A stretch of 64,000 nucleotides of DNA from Paraliobacillus quinghaiensis (lineage in GTDB: Bacteria; Bacillota; Bacilli; Bacillales; Amphibacillaceae): positions 268,159-332,158 of the forward strand of contig NZ_QJSH01000002.1 in NCBI RefSeq assembly GCF_003426025.1, in the 5' to 3' direction. Positions 27,601 to 37,072 of the stretch are shown piece after piece. The number at the start of each line of letters is the position of its first letter. Position 1 is the stretch's first letter. The notes beneath the pieces were generated by a model, which had not been told where the DNA came from, made no database searches, and saw only the letters and a list, made by a program, of their open reading frames with translations. Made by a program: the position numbers and the translations under genes.

Positions 27601-28884
27601 TTGAACAACAATGAAATATTAGTCAGCTTGGACATAGGTACATCAAAAATAAAAGTGATTATTGGGGAAGTATTAAGCGATTCGTTAAACATTATTGGAG
27701 TGGGCACGGCGAAATCCAATGGAATGAAAAAAGGATCAATTGTTGACATTGATCAAACTGTTCAATCCATTCGTACAGCTGTTGAACAAGCAGAACGTAT
27801 GGTGGACATGAAAATTGACCGAGTAATTGTCGGAGTAAATGGCAACCATATTCAATTACAGCCATGTCACGGTGTAGTTGCCGTTGCAAGTGAAAATCGG
27901 GAAATAAATAATGTTGATGTGACTCGGGTTATTGATGCAGCTCAGGTTATCTCAATTCCACCAGAGCGTGAAATTATCGATGTTATTCCAAAACAATTTA
28001 TTGTTGATGGTTTAGATGAGATTACAGACCCACGAGGAATGATCGGGGTTAGACTAGAGATGGAAGGTACCATTATTACATGTTCTAGTACGATGTTACA
28101 TAATATCTTAAAATGTGTGGAGCGTGCCAACTTAGAAGTGATTGATATTTGTTTACAACCACTTGCAAGTGGCTCAATTGCTTTATCTAAAGATGAAAAG
28201 AATTTAGGAGTTGCATTAATTGATGTGGGTGGCGGTAGCACTACTGTCTCAGTCTTTGAAGAGGAGCATCTTGTTGCTACCAGAGTGATCCCGTTGGGTG
28301 GAGATAACATAACAAAGGATATTTCCATTGGTTTACGTACTACATCAGAGGATGCTGAGGAAATTAAAATTAATCATGGTCACGCTTTTTATGAAGATGC
28401 TAGAGAAGAAGAAACTTTTGAAACGTCTATTATTGGTAGTGATCAAAAACAGACATTTAATCAATTAGAGATTTCTGATATGATTGAAGCTAGATTAGAA
28501 GAAATTTATACTTTTGTAGCACGGGAAATTAAGAAGATGGGCTATTCTGAATTACCAGGTGGATTTGTATTAACTGGTGGATGTATGAAAATGCCTGGTG
28601 CTATTGAACTGGCACGAGATTTATTTCATGCCAATGTAAGGGTAGCAATACCTGATTACATTGGAGTTAGAGAACCACAATTCACTTCAGGAGTAGGTAC
28701 TTTAAAATTTGCTCACCGTAATGCAAAAATACAAGGGAAGCAATTAACAGGTGGTGTGACACAGGCTGAACAAACAGATAGTAAGCCAAAGAAACAAAAG
28801 CGTGTTGCAACAAAAGAAGAGTCAAATTCATCTAATAAAAAAGATTCAAGTATTGCTAACCTATTTAAGTACTTTTTTGACTAG
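27601..28884 (+). CDS. ftsA: FtsA, actin-like divisome protein
   Basis: 427-residue actin-fold ATPase that anchors FtsZ to the membrane. Motifs are SLDIGTSKIKVIIGE (phosphate 1), LGVALIDVGGGSTTVSVFE (phosphate 2), PGGFVLTGGCMKMPG (adenosine site), and a C-terminal amphipathic helix SSIANLFKYFFD for membrane binding. The start is TTG 27601 with AGGAGGTG 8 bases upstream, giving (M)NNNEILVSLDIG as in B. subtilis. The longer frame from 27520 is not supported. Confidence 0.94.
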   Translation: MNNNEILVSLDIGTSKIKVIIGEVLSDSLNIIGVGTAKSNGMKKGSIVDIDQTVQSIRTAVEQAERMVDMKIDRVIVGVNGNHIQLQPCHGVVAVASENREINNVDVTRVIDAAQVISIPPEREIIDVIPKQFIVDGLDEITDPRGMIGVRLEMEGTIITCSSTMLHNILKCVERANLEVIDICLQPLASGSIALSKDEKNLGVALIDVGGGSTTVSVFEEEHLVATRVIPLGGDNITKDISIGLRTTSEDAEEIKINHGHAFYEDAREEETFETSIIGSDQKQTFNQLEISDMIEARLEEIYTFVAREIKKMGYSELPGGFVLTGGCMKMPGAIELARDLFHANVRVAIPDYIGVREPQFTSGVGTLKFAHRNAKIQGKQLTGGVTQAEQTDSKPKKQKRVATKEESNSSNKKDSSIANLFKYFFD

Positions 28885-28985
28885 AAAAGGACTTTTATTT
28901 TAAGACTAATTATCTTGTGAATAAATATTACTATTAAAAGTAACATCAATGAAACTTGTAAACTTGTAAATTAGGAGGAACGAAC

Positions 28986-30134
28986 ATGTTAGAGTTTGAT
29001 ACAGAAATGGATCAGCTTGCAACGATAAAAGTTGTCGGTGTTGGTGGTGGCGGAAGCAACGCTGTTAACCGTATGATTGAGCACGGTGTACAAGGTGTTG
29101 AATTCATTGCCGTTAACACAGATGCACAAGCATTAAATCTATCAAAAGCAGAAGTTAAAATTCAAGTTGGAACTAAATTAACAAGAGGGCTTGGTGCTGG
29201 AGCAAATCCTGAAGTAGGGAGAAAAGCAGCTGAGGAAAGTAAAGAACAATTGGAAGAAATTTTACAAGGTGCAGACATGGTTTTTGTTACTGCAGGTATG
29301 GGCGGAGGCACAGGAACAGGTGCTGCGCCAGTAATTGCACAAGTCGCAAAAGAACTAGGGGCTTTAACAGTAGGTGTGGTTACACGTCCATTTACTTTTG
29401 AAGGACGTAAACGTTCTACTCAAGCTGTAACTGGAATTGATGGGTTGAAATCAAGTGTAGATACCTTAATCGTAATCCCTAATGATCGCTTATTAGAAAT
29501 TGTTGATAAAAACACACCAATGTTAGAAGCATTCCGTGAAGCGGATAATGTACTTCGTCAAGGTGTACAAGGTATTTCAGACTTAATTGCAACACCAGGG
29601 TTAATTAACGTTGACTTTGCGGATGTGAAAACAATTATGTCTGATAAGGGATCTGCCCTAATGGGTATCGGTATTGCTACTGGGGAAAGTAGAGCAACCG
29701 AAGCAGCGAAGAAAGCTATATCATCACCACTTTTAGAAACATCAATTGATGGAGCTCACGGTGTGTTAATGAATATAACAGGTGGCAATAACTTAAGTCT
29801 TTATGAAGTACAAGAAGCAGCAGATATTGTAACGTCTGCAGCAGATCAAGAAGTGAATGTTATTTTTGGTTCTGTTATTAATGAAAACTTAAAAGATGAA
29901 ATTGTTGTAACAGTTATTGCAACAGGTTTTGATGAAATACAGGCTGGTGCAACACAGTCGAAAAAAAGACCAAGTGCACAACAACACGTTGCAGCACATA
30001 GTCAAGCAACACATAACAATGAACAAAAACGTGATGAGTTTAATCGCGAACCAGTACCGCAAGAAAAAGCACGTCATGAAGAAGACACATTAGACATACC
30101 AACCTTCCTACGAAACCGAAACCGTAGAAGGTAA
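28986..30134 (+). CDS. ftsZ: FtsZ, tubulin-like division GTPase
   Basis: 382-residue GTPase forming the Z ring. It has [17 protein letters not shown], the tubulin signature [17 protein letters not shown], and the T7-region [11 protein letters not shown]. The C-terminal linker is charged. The conserved peptide [13 protein letters not shown] binds FtsA and SepF. ATG 28986 has AGGAGGAA upstream. It is followed by terminators and then a foreign ABC exporter rather than spoIIGA or bpr. Confidence 0.98.
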   Translation: MLEFDTEMDQLATIKVVGVGGGGSNAVNRMIEHGVQGVEFIAVNTDAQALNLSKAEVKIQVGTKLTRGLGAGANPEVGRKAAEESKEQLEEILQGADMVFVTAGMGGGTGTGAAPVIAQVAKELGALTVGVVTRPFTFEGRKRSTQAVTGIDGLKSSVDTLIVIPNDRLLEIVDKNTPMLEAFREADNVLRQGVQGISDLIATPGLINVDFADVKTIMSDKGSALMGIGIATGESRATEAAKKAISSPLLETSIDGAHGVLMNITGGNNLSLYEVQEAADIVTSAADQEVNVIFGSVINENLKDEIVVTVIATGFDEIQAGATQSKKRPSAQQHVAAHSQATHNNEQKRDEFNREPVPQEKARHEEDTLDIPTFLRNRNRRR

Positions 30135-30146
30135 TAAAGAGAATAA

Positions 30147-30206
30147 GTACAAAAAAAGTTTTTAGATTAAGAGGTATTGTTAACAGCAATATCTCTTTTT
30201 TTGTAC
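30147..30206 (+). terminator. Terminator after ftsZ
   Basis: Core stem AAGAG-TATTG (30169-30179) with CAATA-CTCTT (30187-30197), then TTTTTT. An outer arm GTACAAAAAAAG (30147-30158) is complementary to CTTTTTTTGTAC (30195-30206), so two alternative stems are possible. Confidence 0.75.
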
Positions 30207-30283
30207 AAATAATATTTTGTATTTAGAAATCTGTCAGAAATTAATCCTAATTAATAAAATAATAAATAAACTTTTCTTAAAAT

Positions 30284-30316
30284 GTCGTTTCATGATAAAT
30301 CATGAACGGCTTTTTT
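30284..30316 (+). terminator. Second terminator-like hairpin downstream of ftsZ
   Basis: GTCGTT-CATGA pairs with TCATGAACGGC with one bulge, followed by TTTTTTATTT. The rest of 30317-30577 shows no convincing gene; TTGAAA at 30361 with TATACA at 30386 is a weak promoter candidate. Confidence 0.65.
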
Positions 30317-30577
30317 ATTTAATATACTTATAAAATACAGCTAAAGACCAATAGAATATATTGAAAACTGCCTTCATAATGTAACTATACAGTTAGCTAA
30401 TAAGCTATTCGAAGGTTTTCTTTAGCAAAAGAAATAAGAGTAAAAACCCAACTGAACGATAGGTAATCGGTCTAAAAGAGAAAGGAGTAATTTTGATTTT
30501 TAAAGTAAACCGGAACAAATATTACATGGTTACCTACAGCTGATAAGAATTTTAAAAAGAAAATAAAGGAGAACAAA

Positions 30578-32893
30578 ATGTATTTTCGAATGATACGCAA
30601 TGACTTTTTGAGAAACAAGTTAATTAGCATTACGACAATGTTATTCATTGCCGCAGCAACGGCACTAGTAAGCTTAGTAGCTATTTTAACAGTCAATCTT
30701 TCTGGTTCCATCGACACGTTAATGAAGCAAGCTCAGGTGCCAGATTTCTTGCAAATGCATGCGGGGGATATTGATAAGGAACGACTAAAAAGTTTTGCAG
30801 TAGAAAATGAAAATGTGAAAGCCTATCAGGTTCTAGATTTCTTAAACATTCCTGGTTCAAAAATTCAATTAGGTGAAAATAGTTTAATTGATAATATTCA
30901 GGACAATGGTTTTTCTACTCAGAGTCCGCATTTTGATTATCTTTTAGACTTGGATGGTCAACCGATCCAAGCAGCCGAAGGAGAGTTGTACGTTCCTATT
31001 GGGTACATGAAAGATAGAACAGCTCAAATCGGTGATGAAGCAATTGTTGCCGGTAGAAAATTTGAAGTTGCTGGTTTTCTCAGAGACGGTCAAATGAATT
31101 CACCGTTAGCTTCGTCAAAACGCTTCTTAATAAATGAACAAGATTATAAGGAACTGGAATCTGAAGGCACGCTTGAATATTTGATAGAATTTCAGTTAAA
31201 AGATGTTTCCAAAATGAATGAATTTGAAACGGCATATGCAGATGCAGAGCTGGAGAACAATGGGCCAACGTTAACCAGCACTTTATTCAAGGTGATTAAC
31301 GGGTTATCAGATGGCATTATGATTGCGCTTATTCTGTTGGTAGGTGTTTTAATTGTAATTATAGCCTTTATGTGCATTCGTTTTACCCTATTAACAAAAA
31401 TGGAAGAGGATTATCGAGAGATTGGGACAATGAAAGCAATTGGTTTGCGGCTAGCAGATATAAAAAAAATTTATATAGCCAAATATGGTTTAATTGCTTT
31501 GGTAGGAAGTTTACTTGGGCTATTCATATCCTTTACTTTTAGCGAACCTTTATTGGAAAATATTCGACTTTATATGGGTGAAAGTCAGTATAGCAGTTTA
31601 AGTATTTTACTAGCCATCTTTGGGAGTATTGTTGTGTTTGTATTAGTTATTGGTTACATTCATTTACTATTAAGGCGCTTTAAAAAAATCTCTGCTGCTT
31701 CAGCAATCCGTACTGGTAGCCCTAAGGAAAAAACAGTTCGTAAGAATTATATTTTTCTCAGTAAGAATTCATTGTTTACTACCAATGCGTTTTTAGGAAT
31801 TAAAGATGTATTGTCCCGAAAGAAGCTTTTCTTAACCATGCTAATTATCATGGTGGCTTCGTCTTTTATGATGATTGTTCCTTGGAACACTTATCACACC
31901 GTGTCTTCGCCTTCCTTTACGAAATATTTGGGTTTTGGAGAAATGGATTTAATGGTTAGTATCTATCAATCTCTTGAACCTAATGAAAAAGAAAAGGAAG
32001 TAGCAGATTATTTAAGTAAGAATGATTCTATAGATCAGTACGTAAAAATAACTTCAAAATCTTTTAAAGTAAAAAAAGAGGATGGCTCAGAAGAAAAAAT
32101 TGTTATTGAGCTTGGAGATCATTCTGCTTTTCCAATAGAATACAACTCAGGAAATGCCCCAGAAAAGAGGAACGAAATTGCTTTATCTTCCATGAATGCG
32201 TCAGAATTTAGAAAACAAGTAGGTGATACAATTGAAATTATCACTGATAGTGGAATGAAGAGATTTGTTGTATCTGGGATTTACTCCAATATTTTTAATG
32301 GTGGAAAGACAGCAAAAGCAAATTTCATAGATAACACAGCTCCAACAATGTGGTTAAGCCATTATATCGAACTTAAAAATCCAGATCAGATAGCACTTGA
32401 AACCGAAGAAATTTCTCAGGCTTTGCCTTTTGCTAAAGTTACCGATGCTAATAATCATAAGAAGCAAGTATTCGGTACAACAATTGCTTCTATTAAAATA
32501 GCAGCAATTATTGCTTTAGTAGTGGCTTTATTTATTACAGGGTTAGTTAGCTTATTGTTTATGAGATTGTTAGTGGCAAAAGATCGTTCCACAATTGCTA
32601 TGTTAAAAGCTATAGGATTTAACAATCAAGATCTGTCCAGACAATACGCAACTCGCGGCATTTTCATTTTAATCATTGGAGTTGCCGGTGGAAACATTTT
32701 AGCAAGTACATTGGGAGAATCTCTCGCAGGGTTAGCAATATCTTCGTTTGGTGTGGAGAAGTTAACTTTTGTAAGTCATCCACTAATCTACTTAGGTTGT
32801 CCGTTATTAATGTTACTTGTCACTTTACTGGCAACAAAACTTGGAACAAAACAAGCTGGGAGAATTGCTATAGCAGAAAATTTAAAGGAGTAA
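30578..32893 (+). CDS. ABC exporter permease, FtsX/MacB type
   Basis: 771-residue membrane protein with an N-terminal transmembrane helix (about 15-38), a large extracytoplasmic MacB-PCD-like domain, an FtsX domain with three helices (about 243-365), then a second helix-domain-FtsX repeat (about 415-770). The duplicated layout fits exporters of peptides, antimicrobials or lipoproteins; the substrate is unknown. AAAGGAG precedes ATG 30578, and the ATPase gene follows after 3 bases. It is inserted between ftsZ and spoIIGA, where B. subtilis has protease genes, which suggests acquisition or rearrangement. No two-component system is beside it. Confidence 0.85.
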   Translation: MYFRMIRNDFLRNKLISITTMLFIAAATALVSLVAILTVNLSGSIDTLMKQAQVPDFLQMHAGDIDKERLKSFAVENENVKAYQVLDFLNIPGSKIQLGENSLIDNIQDNGFSTQSPHFDYLLDLDGQPIQAAEGELYVPIGYMKDRTAQIGDEAIVAGRKFEVAGFLRDGQMNSPLASSKRFLINEQDYKELESEGTLEYLIEFQLKDVSKMNEFETAYADAELENNGPTLTSTLFKVINGLSDGIMIALILLVGVLIVIIAFMCIRFTLLTKMEEDYREIGTMKAIGLRLADIKKIYIAKYGLIALVGSLLGLFISFTFSEPLLENIRLYMGESQYSSLSILLAIFGSIVVFVLVIGYIHLLLRRFKKISAASAIRTGSPKEKTVRKNYIFLSKNSLFTTNAFLGIKDVLSRKKLFLTMLIIMVASSFMMIVPWNTYHTVSSPSFTKYLGFGEMDLMVSIYQSLEPNEKEKEVADYLSKNDSIDQYVKITSKSFKVKKEDGSEEKIVIELGDHSAFPIEYNSGNAPEKRNEIALSSMNASEFRKQVGDTIEIITDSGMKRFVVSGIYSNIFNGGKTAKANFIDNTAPTMWLSHYIELKNPDQIALETEEISQALPFAKVTDANNHKKQVFGTTIASIKIAAIIALVVALFITGLVSLLFMRLLVAKDRSTIAMLKAIGFNNQDLSRQYATRGIFILIIGVAGGNILASTLGESLAGLAISSFGVEKLTFVSHPLIYLGCPLLMLLVTLLATKLGTKQAGRIAIAENLKE

Positions 32894-32896
32894 AAT

Positions 32897-33655
32897 ATGA
32901 AAAGAATAATTGATGGTCAGCAAATTAATAAATGTTTTGGTGATGAACAGGAAAAGGTTAAGGTCTTAAAAGATGTATCAGTTACTATTTATGATGGCGA
33001 GTTTGTCTCAGTAATGGGTCCGTCAGGATCAGGGAAATCAACTTTGCTCTATACCTTAAGCGGAATGGATACGATCGATAATGGAGATGTTAAATTCATT
33101 GATCAAAGTCTTACAGAATGCAGAGAAACAGAACTCTCAGATATTCGCCGCCAAGAAATGGGCTTTGTTTTCCAACATCCTATCTTTCTGAAAAATTTAA
33201 CGATTTTAGATAATATTGTTCTTCCTGCTATGCGGGACAATAGAAAAAAGGTCAAAGAATTATCTAGTAAAGCACAGCAACTCATGGAAAAAACAGGTAT
33301 TGGTGATTTAGCGTATCGAATGACTAGCCAAGCGTCCGGTGGACAATTACAAAGAGCAGGGATTTGTCGAGCTTTGATTAACGAACCAAAAATTATCTTC
33401 GGTGATGAGCCAACAGGCGCTTTAAATTCAATTGCTGCACAGGAAATTCTTGATAATTTTCTTCAGATTAATAAAGAAGGGACAACGATAATGCTCGTGA
33501 CTCACGATGCAAAGGTTGCTGCTCAAAGTGAACGGGTATTATTTATGAAAGACGGACAAATCGTTGATGAATTGCTATTAGGTAAGTTATCAAAAACAAA
33601 AGTTGAACAACGAGTTGAAAGTGTGACGGAGAAAATGTTAAAAGTTGAAATATAG
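32897..33655 (+). CDS. ABC exporter ATP-binding protein, MacB/LolD type
   Basis: 252-residue ATPase that powers the preceding permease. Walker A is GPSGSGKSTLL (about residues 41-51), the Q-loop is FVFQHP, the signature is SGGQLQRAGICRAL (ASGGQ in place of the usual LSGGQ), Walker B is IIFGDEPTGALNS, and the switch His is in LVTHD. These are class features of LolD/MacB/SalX exporters. It overlaps nothing and ends the two-gene unit; a terminator-like hairpin lies at 33760. Confidence 0.9.
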   Translation: MKRIIDGQQINKCFGDEQEKVKVLKDVSVTIYDGEFVSVMGPSGSGKSTLLYTLSGMDTIDNGDVKFIDQSLTECRETELSDIRRQEMGFVFQHPIFLKNLTILDNIVLPAMRDNRKKVKELSSKAQQLMEKTGIGDLAYRMTSQASGGQLQRAGICRALINEPKIIFGDEPTGALNSIAAQEILDNFLQINKEGTTIMLVTHDAKVAAQSERVLFMKDGQIVDELLLGKLSKTKVEQRVESVTEKMLKVEI

Positions 33656-33759
33656 TCTTGATACTTATAATAAACTTAGCAAAACAAAAAACTGGTTTTC
33701 AATAAGCGAGTAATGAAAAGGAGCATACATTGTTTAAGTAGATCAAAATATTATAAGTA

Positions 33760-33803
33760 AAATAAGTTCGATAGACATAGAGTCATCGGGCTTATTTTTT
33801 TAT
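33760..33803 (+). terminator. Terminator after the ABC exporter unit
   Basis: AAATAAG-CGAT pairs with ATCG-CTTATTT around a longer loop, followed by TTTTATTTTT. The remaining 33804-34015 has only a doubtful 17-codon ORF (33857-33910). Confidence 0.65.
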
Positions 33804-34015
33804 TTTTGTCAAATCAAGTTCGTCCATTTGAAGTAATTCCGAAAGGATGAACAAAAATGAGGTCAATATCCAAAAAGAAACATAAAAGACATACACCTGA
33901 TAGTTATTGAAAAAAGTTATTGACATCGAAGAATTTATCATTTGTTTTTCGTTTTGTTAAATCTGACAAAGTACAATTTAATCTCTAAAAATTAGCGGTA
34001 TTTCCCTTACAACAT

Positions 34016-34048
34016 TTGACAGACTTTTGTCAGAAGCTACGATATACT
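34016..34048 (+). promoter_or_regulatory. spoIIG-type promoter with a long spacer
   Basis: TTGACA at 34016-34021 and TATACT at 34043-34048 are 21 bases apart. The B. subtilis spoIIG promoter is known for a 22-base spacer and for needing phosphorylated Spo0A to engage SigA polymerase. Degenerate 0A-like boxes occur nearby: TCTGACAA (33962-33969) and TTGTCAGA (34027-34034). The position fits the spoIIGA-sigE transcript. Confidence 0.7.
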
Positions 34049-34087
34049 AGCAACAAATCAAAAAGATGTGTAGAGAGGGAGTCATAC

Positions 34088-35008
34088 GTGACAATCTATT
34101 TGGATGCTGTTATGCTATTAAATTTTTTACTTGATTGGATGATTTTACTGTTAACACAGCAGATGACTAAAATACCAACACGTAGATTATCTCTACTATT
34201 TGCGGCTTTGGTAGCTGCTATGTTAGTTCCACTAACAGTTTTTTATCCTGACTCCTTTCTGTTACATCCTTTAGGAAAAGTAATCTATTCCATCATTATT
34301 ATTTTTGTTGGATTTGGATTTGGAAACTTTCGTCGCTTTTCACGTCTTTTTATTACATTCTACTTTGTATCTATTATTTTAGGGGGTGGCCTAACAGCAA
34401 TACATTTCTTTATAAATAGTCCTGTTTATCTATCAGAACATGGCATTTTAACATGGGAAGGTGGATACGGTGATCCAATTAGTTGGCTATTTGTAGTAAT
34501 TGGATTTCCATTTGTTTGGGTATTTACGAAAAGAACTATGGACAAGCACGCAATAACGAAATTTCGTCAAGATCAACATATGAATGTAATTATTGCACTA
34601 AACGATAGGGTCATTACTACAATTGGATATGTTGACAGTGGTAATCAGTTAGTAGATCCTATTAGTAAAAAACCTGTTATTATCTGTGATCATAAAATTA
34701 TGCGTGAAATCTATACAATAGAACAGTTGGAGCAGATTAAAAAGGCACAGGATACATGTGATTTTAATGAAATTTCCAATGAATTAATGACACAGGTTCA
34801 ATTTGTTCCTTATCAAGGTGTATCTGGGGATCATAGCTTCTTAATTGTCGTAAAACCACAATATTTAACAATTAGTTATTTAAATCAGACGATAAAAACA
34901 TCAAAAGTTTTGATTGGCATACAATTTGGTAATCTTTCACCAGATGAGAGTTATCACTGTTTATTACAGCCTGCATTATTAAACCATGTTGTTACAAATT
35001 CAGCATGA
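34088..35008 (+). CDS. spoIIGA: SpoIIGA, pro-SigE processing protease
   Basis: 306-residue membrane-embedded aspartic protease that cleaves pro-SigE in the mother cell on a signal from forespore SpoIIR. Five N-terminal transmembrane segments (about 4-150) are followed by a cytoplasmic protease domain with the catalytic [12 protein letters not shown] motif (D in the DSG triad). The start is GTG 34088 with AGAGAGGGAG upstream; the longer frame reaching 34016 would include the promoter. sigE begins 20 bases after its stop. Confidence 0.93.
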   Translation: MTIYLDAVMLLNFLLDWMILLLTQQMTKIPTRRLSLLFAALVAAMLVPLTVFYPDSFLLHPLGKVIYSIIIIFVGFGFGNFRRFSRLFITFYFVSIILGGGLTAIHFFINSPVYLSEHGILTWEGGYGDPISWLFVVIGFPFVWVFTKRTMDKHAITKFRQDQHMNVIIALNDRVITTIGYVDSGNQLVDPISKKPVIICDHKIMREIYTIEQLEQIKKAQDTCDFNEISNELMTQVQFVPYQGVSGDHSFLIVVKPQYLTISYLNQTIKTSKVLIGIQFGNLSPDESYHCLLQPALLNHVVTNSA

Positions 35009-35028
35009 ATAAGAAGGGGGAAAAACAT

Positions 35029-35748
35029 ATGGCAAAATGGTTATTTAAACTCAAATTAACGTGGTACAAAATACGATTGAAATTTGGTTATAAACCAGAA
35101 GAAATTTATTACATAGGTGGAAGTGAGGCATTACCACCTCCATTAACAAAAGATGAAGAACAATTATTACTACAAAAATTACCTGTAGGAGATCCAGCTG
35201 CGAAGTCAATGTTGATTGAGCGAAACCTTCGTCTTGTTGTCTATATTGCCAGAAAGTTTGAGAATACTGGAATCAATATTGAAGACCTTATTAGTATTGG
35301 TACAATTGGATTAATAAAAGCTATTAATACTTTTAAAATAGACAAGAATATAAAGTTAGCAACATACGCATCAAGATGTATAGAGAATGAAATTTTAATG
35401 TACTTACGTAAAAATAATAAGCTAAAATCAGAAATATCTTTTGATGAACCATTAAATATAGATTGGGATGGTAATGAATTATTATTATCTGATATTCTAG
35501 GAACGGATGAAGATATTACGATAAAAGATCTAGAGGAAAAAGTTGATAAAAAGTTACTGTTAAGTGCATTAGAGCAACTGAATGAGAGAGAAAAACAGAT
35601 CATGGAGTTACGGTTTGGATTGGTTGGAAATGAAGAAAAAACACAAAAAGATGTTGCTGATATGTTGGGTATATCTCAATCCTATATCTCGCGTTTAGAA
35701 AAAAAAATTATTAGACGTCTGCAAAAAGAATTTAATAAGATGGTATAG
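35029..35748 (+). CDS. sigE: Sigma factor SigE (pro-form), early mother cell
   Basis: 239 residues, the same as B. subtilis pro-SigE. The basic N-terminal pro-sequence precedes [16 protein letters not shown], the region where SpoIIGA cuts. Region 2 ([30 protein letters not shown]), region 3 and the region 4 helix-turn-helix ([22 protein letters not shown]) are intact. ATG 35029 follows AAGGGGG. It is co-transcribed with spoIIGA; sigG follows from its own promoter. Confidence 0.97.
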   Translation: MAKWLFKLKLTWYKIRLKFGYKPEEIYYIGGSEALPPPLTKDEEQLLLQKLPVGDPAAKSMLIERNLRLVVYIARKFENTGINIEDLISIGTIGLIKAINTFKIDKNIKLATYASRCIENEILMYLRKNNKLKSEISFDEPLNIDWDGNELLLSDILGTDEDITIKDLEEKVDKKLLLSALEQLNEREKQIMELRFGLVGNEEKTQKDVADMLGISQSYISRLEKKIIRRLQKEFNKMV

Positions 35749-35802
35749 CAGGCAGGCTCTGGTTTTTGATTGAATTTGACACATAAGCGGGATATTTTTC
35801 CT

Positions 35803-35831
35803 GCATAAAAGACTCTTTCAGTGGTGATACT
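35803..35831 (+). promoter_or_regulatory. SigF/SigG-type promoter of sigG
   Basis: GCATA at 35803-35807, a 15-base spacer, and GGTGATACT at 35823-35831. This fits the forespore consensus GYATA-N15-GGnnAnAnT exactly. B. subtilis sigG is likewise SigF-dependent, later SigG-dependent. Confidence 0.82.
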
Positions 35832-35861
35832 GTTCCATGAACAGCATCTCCAAATGGGAGG
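35830..35861 (+). promoter_or_regulatory. Two hairpins in the sigG leader, one over the RBS
   Basis: CTGTTC-CAT-GAACAG (35830-35844) is a perfect 6-bp hairpin near the expected transcript start. TCTCC (35847-35851) can pair with GGAGG (35857-35861, one G-U), which covers the ribosome binding site of sigG. Confidence 0.55.
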
Positions 35862-35868
35862 GTCGATA

Positions 35869-36648
35869 ATGGCTAGACATAAAGTAGAAATTTGTGGTGT
35901 AGATACGTCTAAATTGCCAGTACTTAAAAATGAAGAAATGCGAAAGTTATTTAAGCAAATGCAAGAAGGTGATTTATCTGCAAGAGAAACATTGGTTAAC
36001 GGAAATTTGCGTTTGGTTTTAAGTATTATTCAACGATTTCAAAATCGAGGGGAATATGGTGATGATTTATTTCAAGTTGGCTGTATTGGACTAATGAAAT
36101 CAATTGATAATTTTGATTTAGGGCAAAACGTGAAATTTTCTACCTATGCAGTTCCGATGATTATTGGTGAGATTCGCCGTTATTTACGTGATAATAACCC
36201 AATTCGTGTCTCACGTTCTTTAAGAGATACGGCTTACAAAGCATTGCAAGTTCGAGAAAAACTAATGAGTAAAACATTAAAGGATCCAACACCAATGGAG
36301 ATTGCCAAGGAAATGGATGTACCACATGCAGACATTGTTTTTGCAATGGATGCAATTCAAGATCCTGTATCTTTATTTGAACCGATATACAACGATGGTG
36401 GGGATCCGATTTTTGTAATGGATCAAATAAGTGATGACAAGGATAAAGAAGATAACTGGCTTGATCAATTATCCTTAAAAGAAGGTATGCATCGATTAAA
36501 TGAGCGTGAGAAAATGATCCTAACAAAACGATTCTTTCAAGGAAAAACACAAATGGAAGTTGCTGAAGAAATCGGCATTTCGCAGGCACAAGTATCGCGT
36601 TTAGAAAAAGCAGCTATTCACGAAATGAACAAGGAGATGTTTGAATAG
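35869..36648 (+). CDS. sigG: Sigma factor SigG, late forespore
   Basis: 259-residue sigma-70 family factor, near-identical in layout to B. subtilis SigG (260). It has MARHKVEICGVDTSKLPVLKNEEMR at the N-terminus, region 2 (NLRLVLSIIQRF, DDLFQVGCIGLMKSIDNFD), NNPIRVSRSLRDTAYKA, and the region 4 helix-turn-helix TQMEVAEEIGISQAQVSRLEK. ATG 35869 follows GGGAGGG; the upstream frame would start before the leader hairpins. It is followed by its own terminator. Confidence 0.97.
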   Translation: MARHKVEICGVDTSKLPVLKNEEMRKLFKQMQEGDLSARETLVNGNLRLVLSIIQRFQNRGEYGDDLFQVGCIGLMKSIDNFDLGQNVKFSTYAVPMIIGEIRRYLRDNNPIRVSRSLRDTAYKALQVREKLMSKTLKDPTPMEIAKEMDVPHADIVFAMDAIQDPVSLFEPIYNDGGDPIFVMDQISDDKDKEDNWLDQLSLKEGMHRLNEREKMILTKRFFQGKTQMEVAEEIGISQAQVSRLEKAAIHEMNKEMFE

Positions 36649-36673
36649 CCACAGATATGTTATAAAAAATACG

Positions 36674-36714
36674 TAAGCCTTACTATATTCGGTTATAGTG
36701 AGGCTTATTTTTTT
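36674..36714 (+). terminator. Terminator after sigG
   Basis: TAAGCCT-ACTATA (36674-36687) pairs with TATAGT-AGGCTTA, followed by TTTTTTT. The stem has one mismatch. Confidence 0.88.
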
Positions 36715-36775
36715 ACATAAATCCGTAAAGAAAGAGGTGTACGTGCATATAGTAGTAAAAAGGTAGGTGGATATC

Positions 36776-37027
36776 ATGGTCACATTAACAACAATGCAAT
36801 TAAAGGAAATTATTTTAATTGATACTGGGGAGAAAGTCGGTACTATTATTGATTTAGAAATAGACGTAGACCAAGGAATCATCACACATCTAATTATTGG
36901 TGCCAAAAATAAGGTGATTGGTCTATTTGGAAAACAAGAAGAAGTCATTATTCCTTGGTCACATATCGTAACGGTAGGAACAGATGTCATTTTAATTAAA
37001 AATATGTCTTATGATACAAGAATTTAG
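36776..37027 (+). CDS. ylmC: YlmC/YmxH family PRC-barrel protein
   Basis: 83-residue PRC-barrel-like protein with the family pattern GEKVGTIIDLEIDVDQGIITHLI and GLFGKQEEVIIPWSHIVTVGTDVILI. YlmC/YmxH proteins are conserved in spore formers and of unknown function. ATG 36776 follows AGGTGG at 5 bases. It begins the ylm block that ends in divIVA. The ylmA ABC gene that precedes it in B. subtilis is absent. Confidence 0.85.
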   Translation: MVTLTTMQLKEIILIDTGEKVGTIIDLEIDVDQGIITHLIIGAKNKVIGLFGKQEEVIIPWSHIVTVGTDVILIKNMSYDTRI

Positions 37028-37072
37028 TCAAGATATATGATAAAATAGTGAAAAATGCAAGGAGGCATCTAT

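Noticed and set aside
33857..33910. 17-codon basic ORF (MRSISKKKHKRHTPDSY) upstream of spoIIGA
   Set aside because: GAAAGGATGA precedes it, but length and composition could arise by chance in A-rich DNA, and no homologue is known to me.
36161..36589. 142-codon minus-strand ORF opposite sigG
   Set aside because: Shadow of sigG; no ribosome binding site and no recognisable protein.
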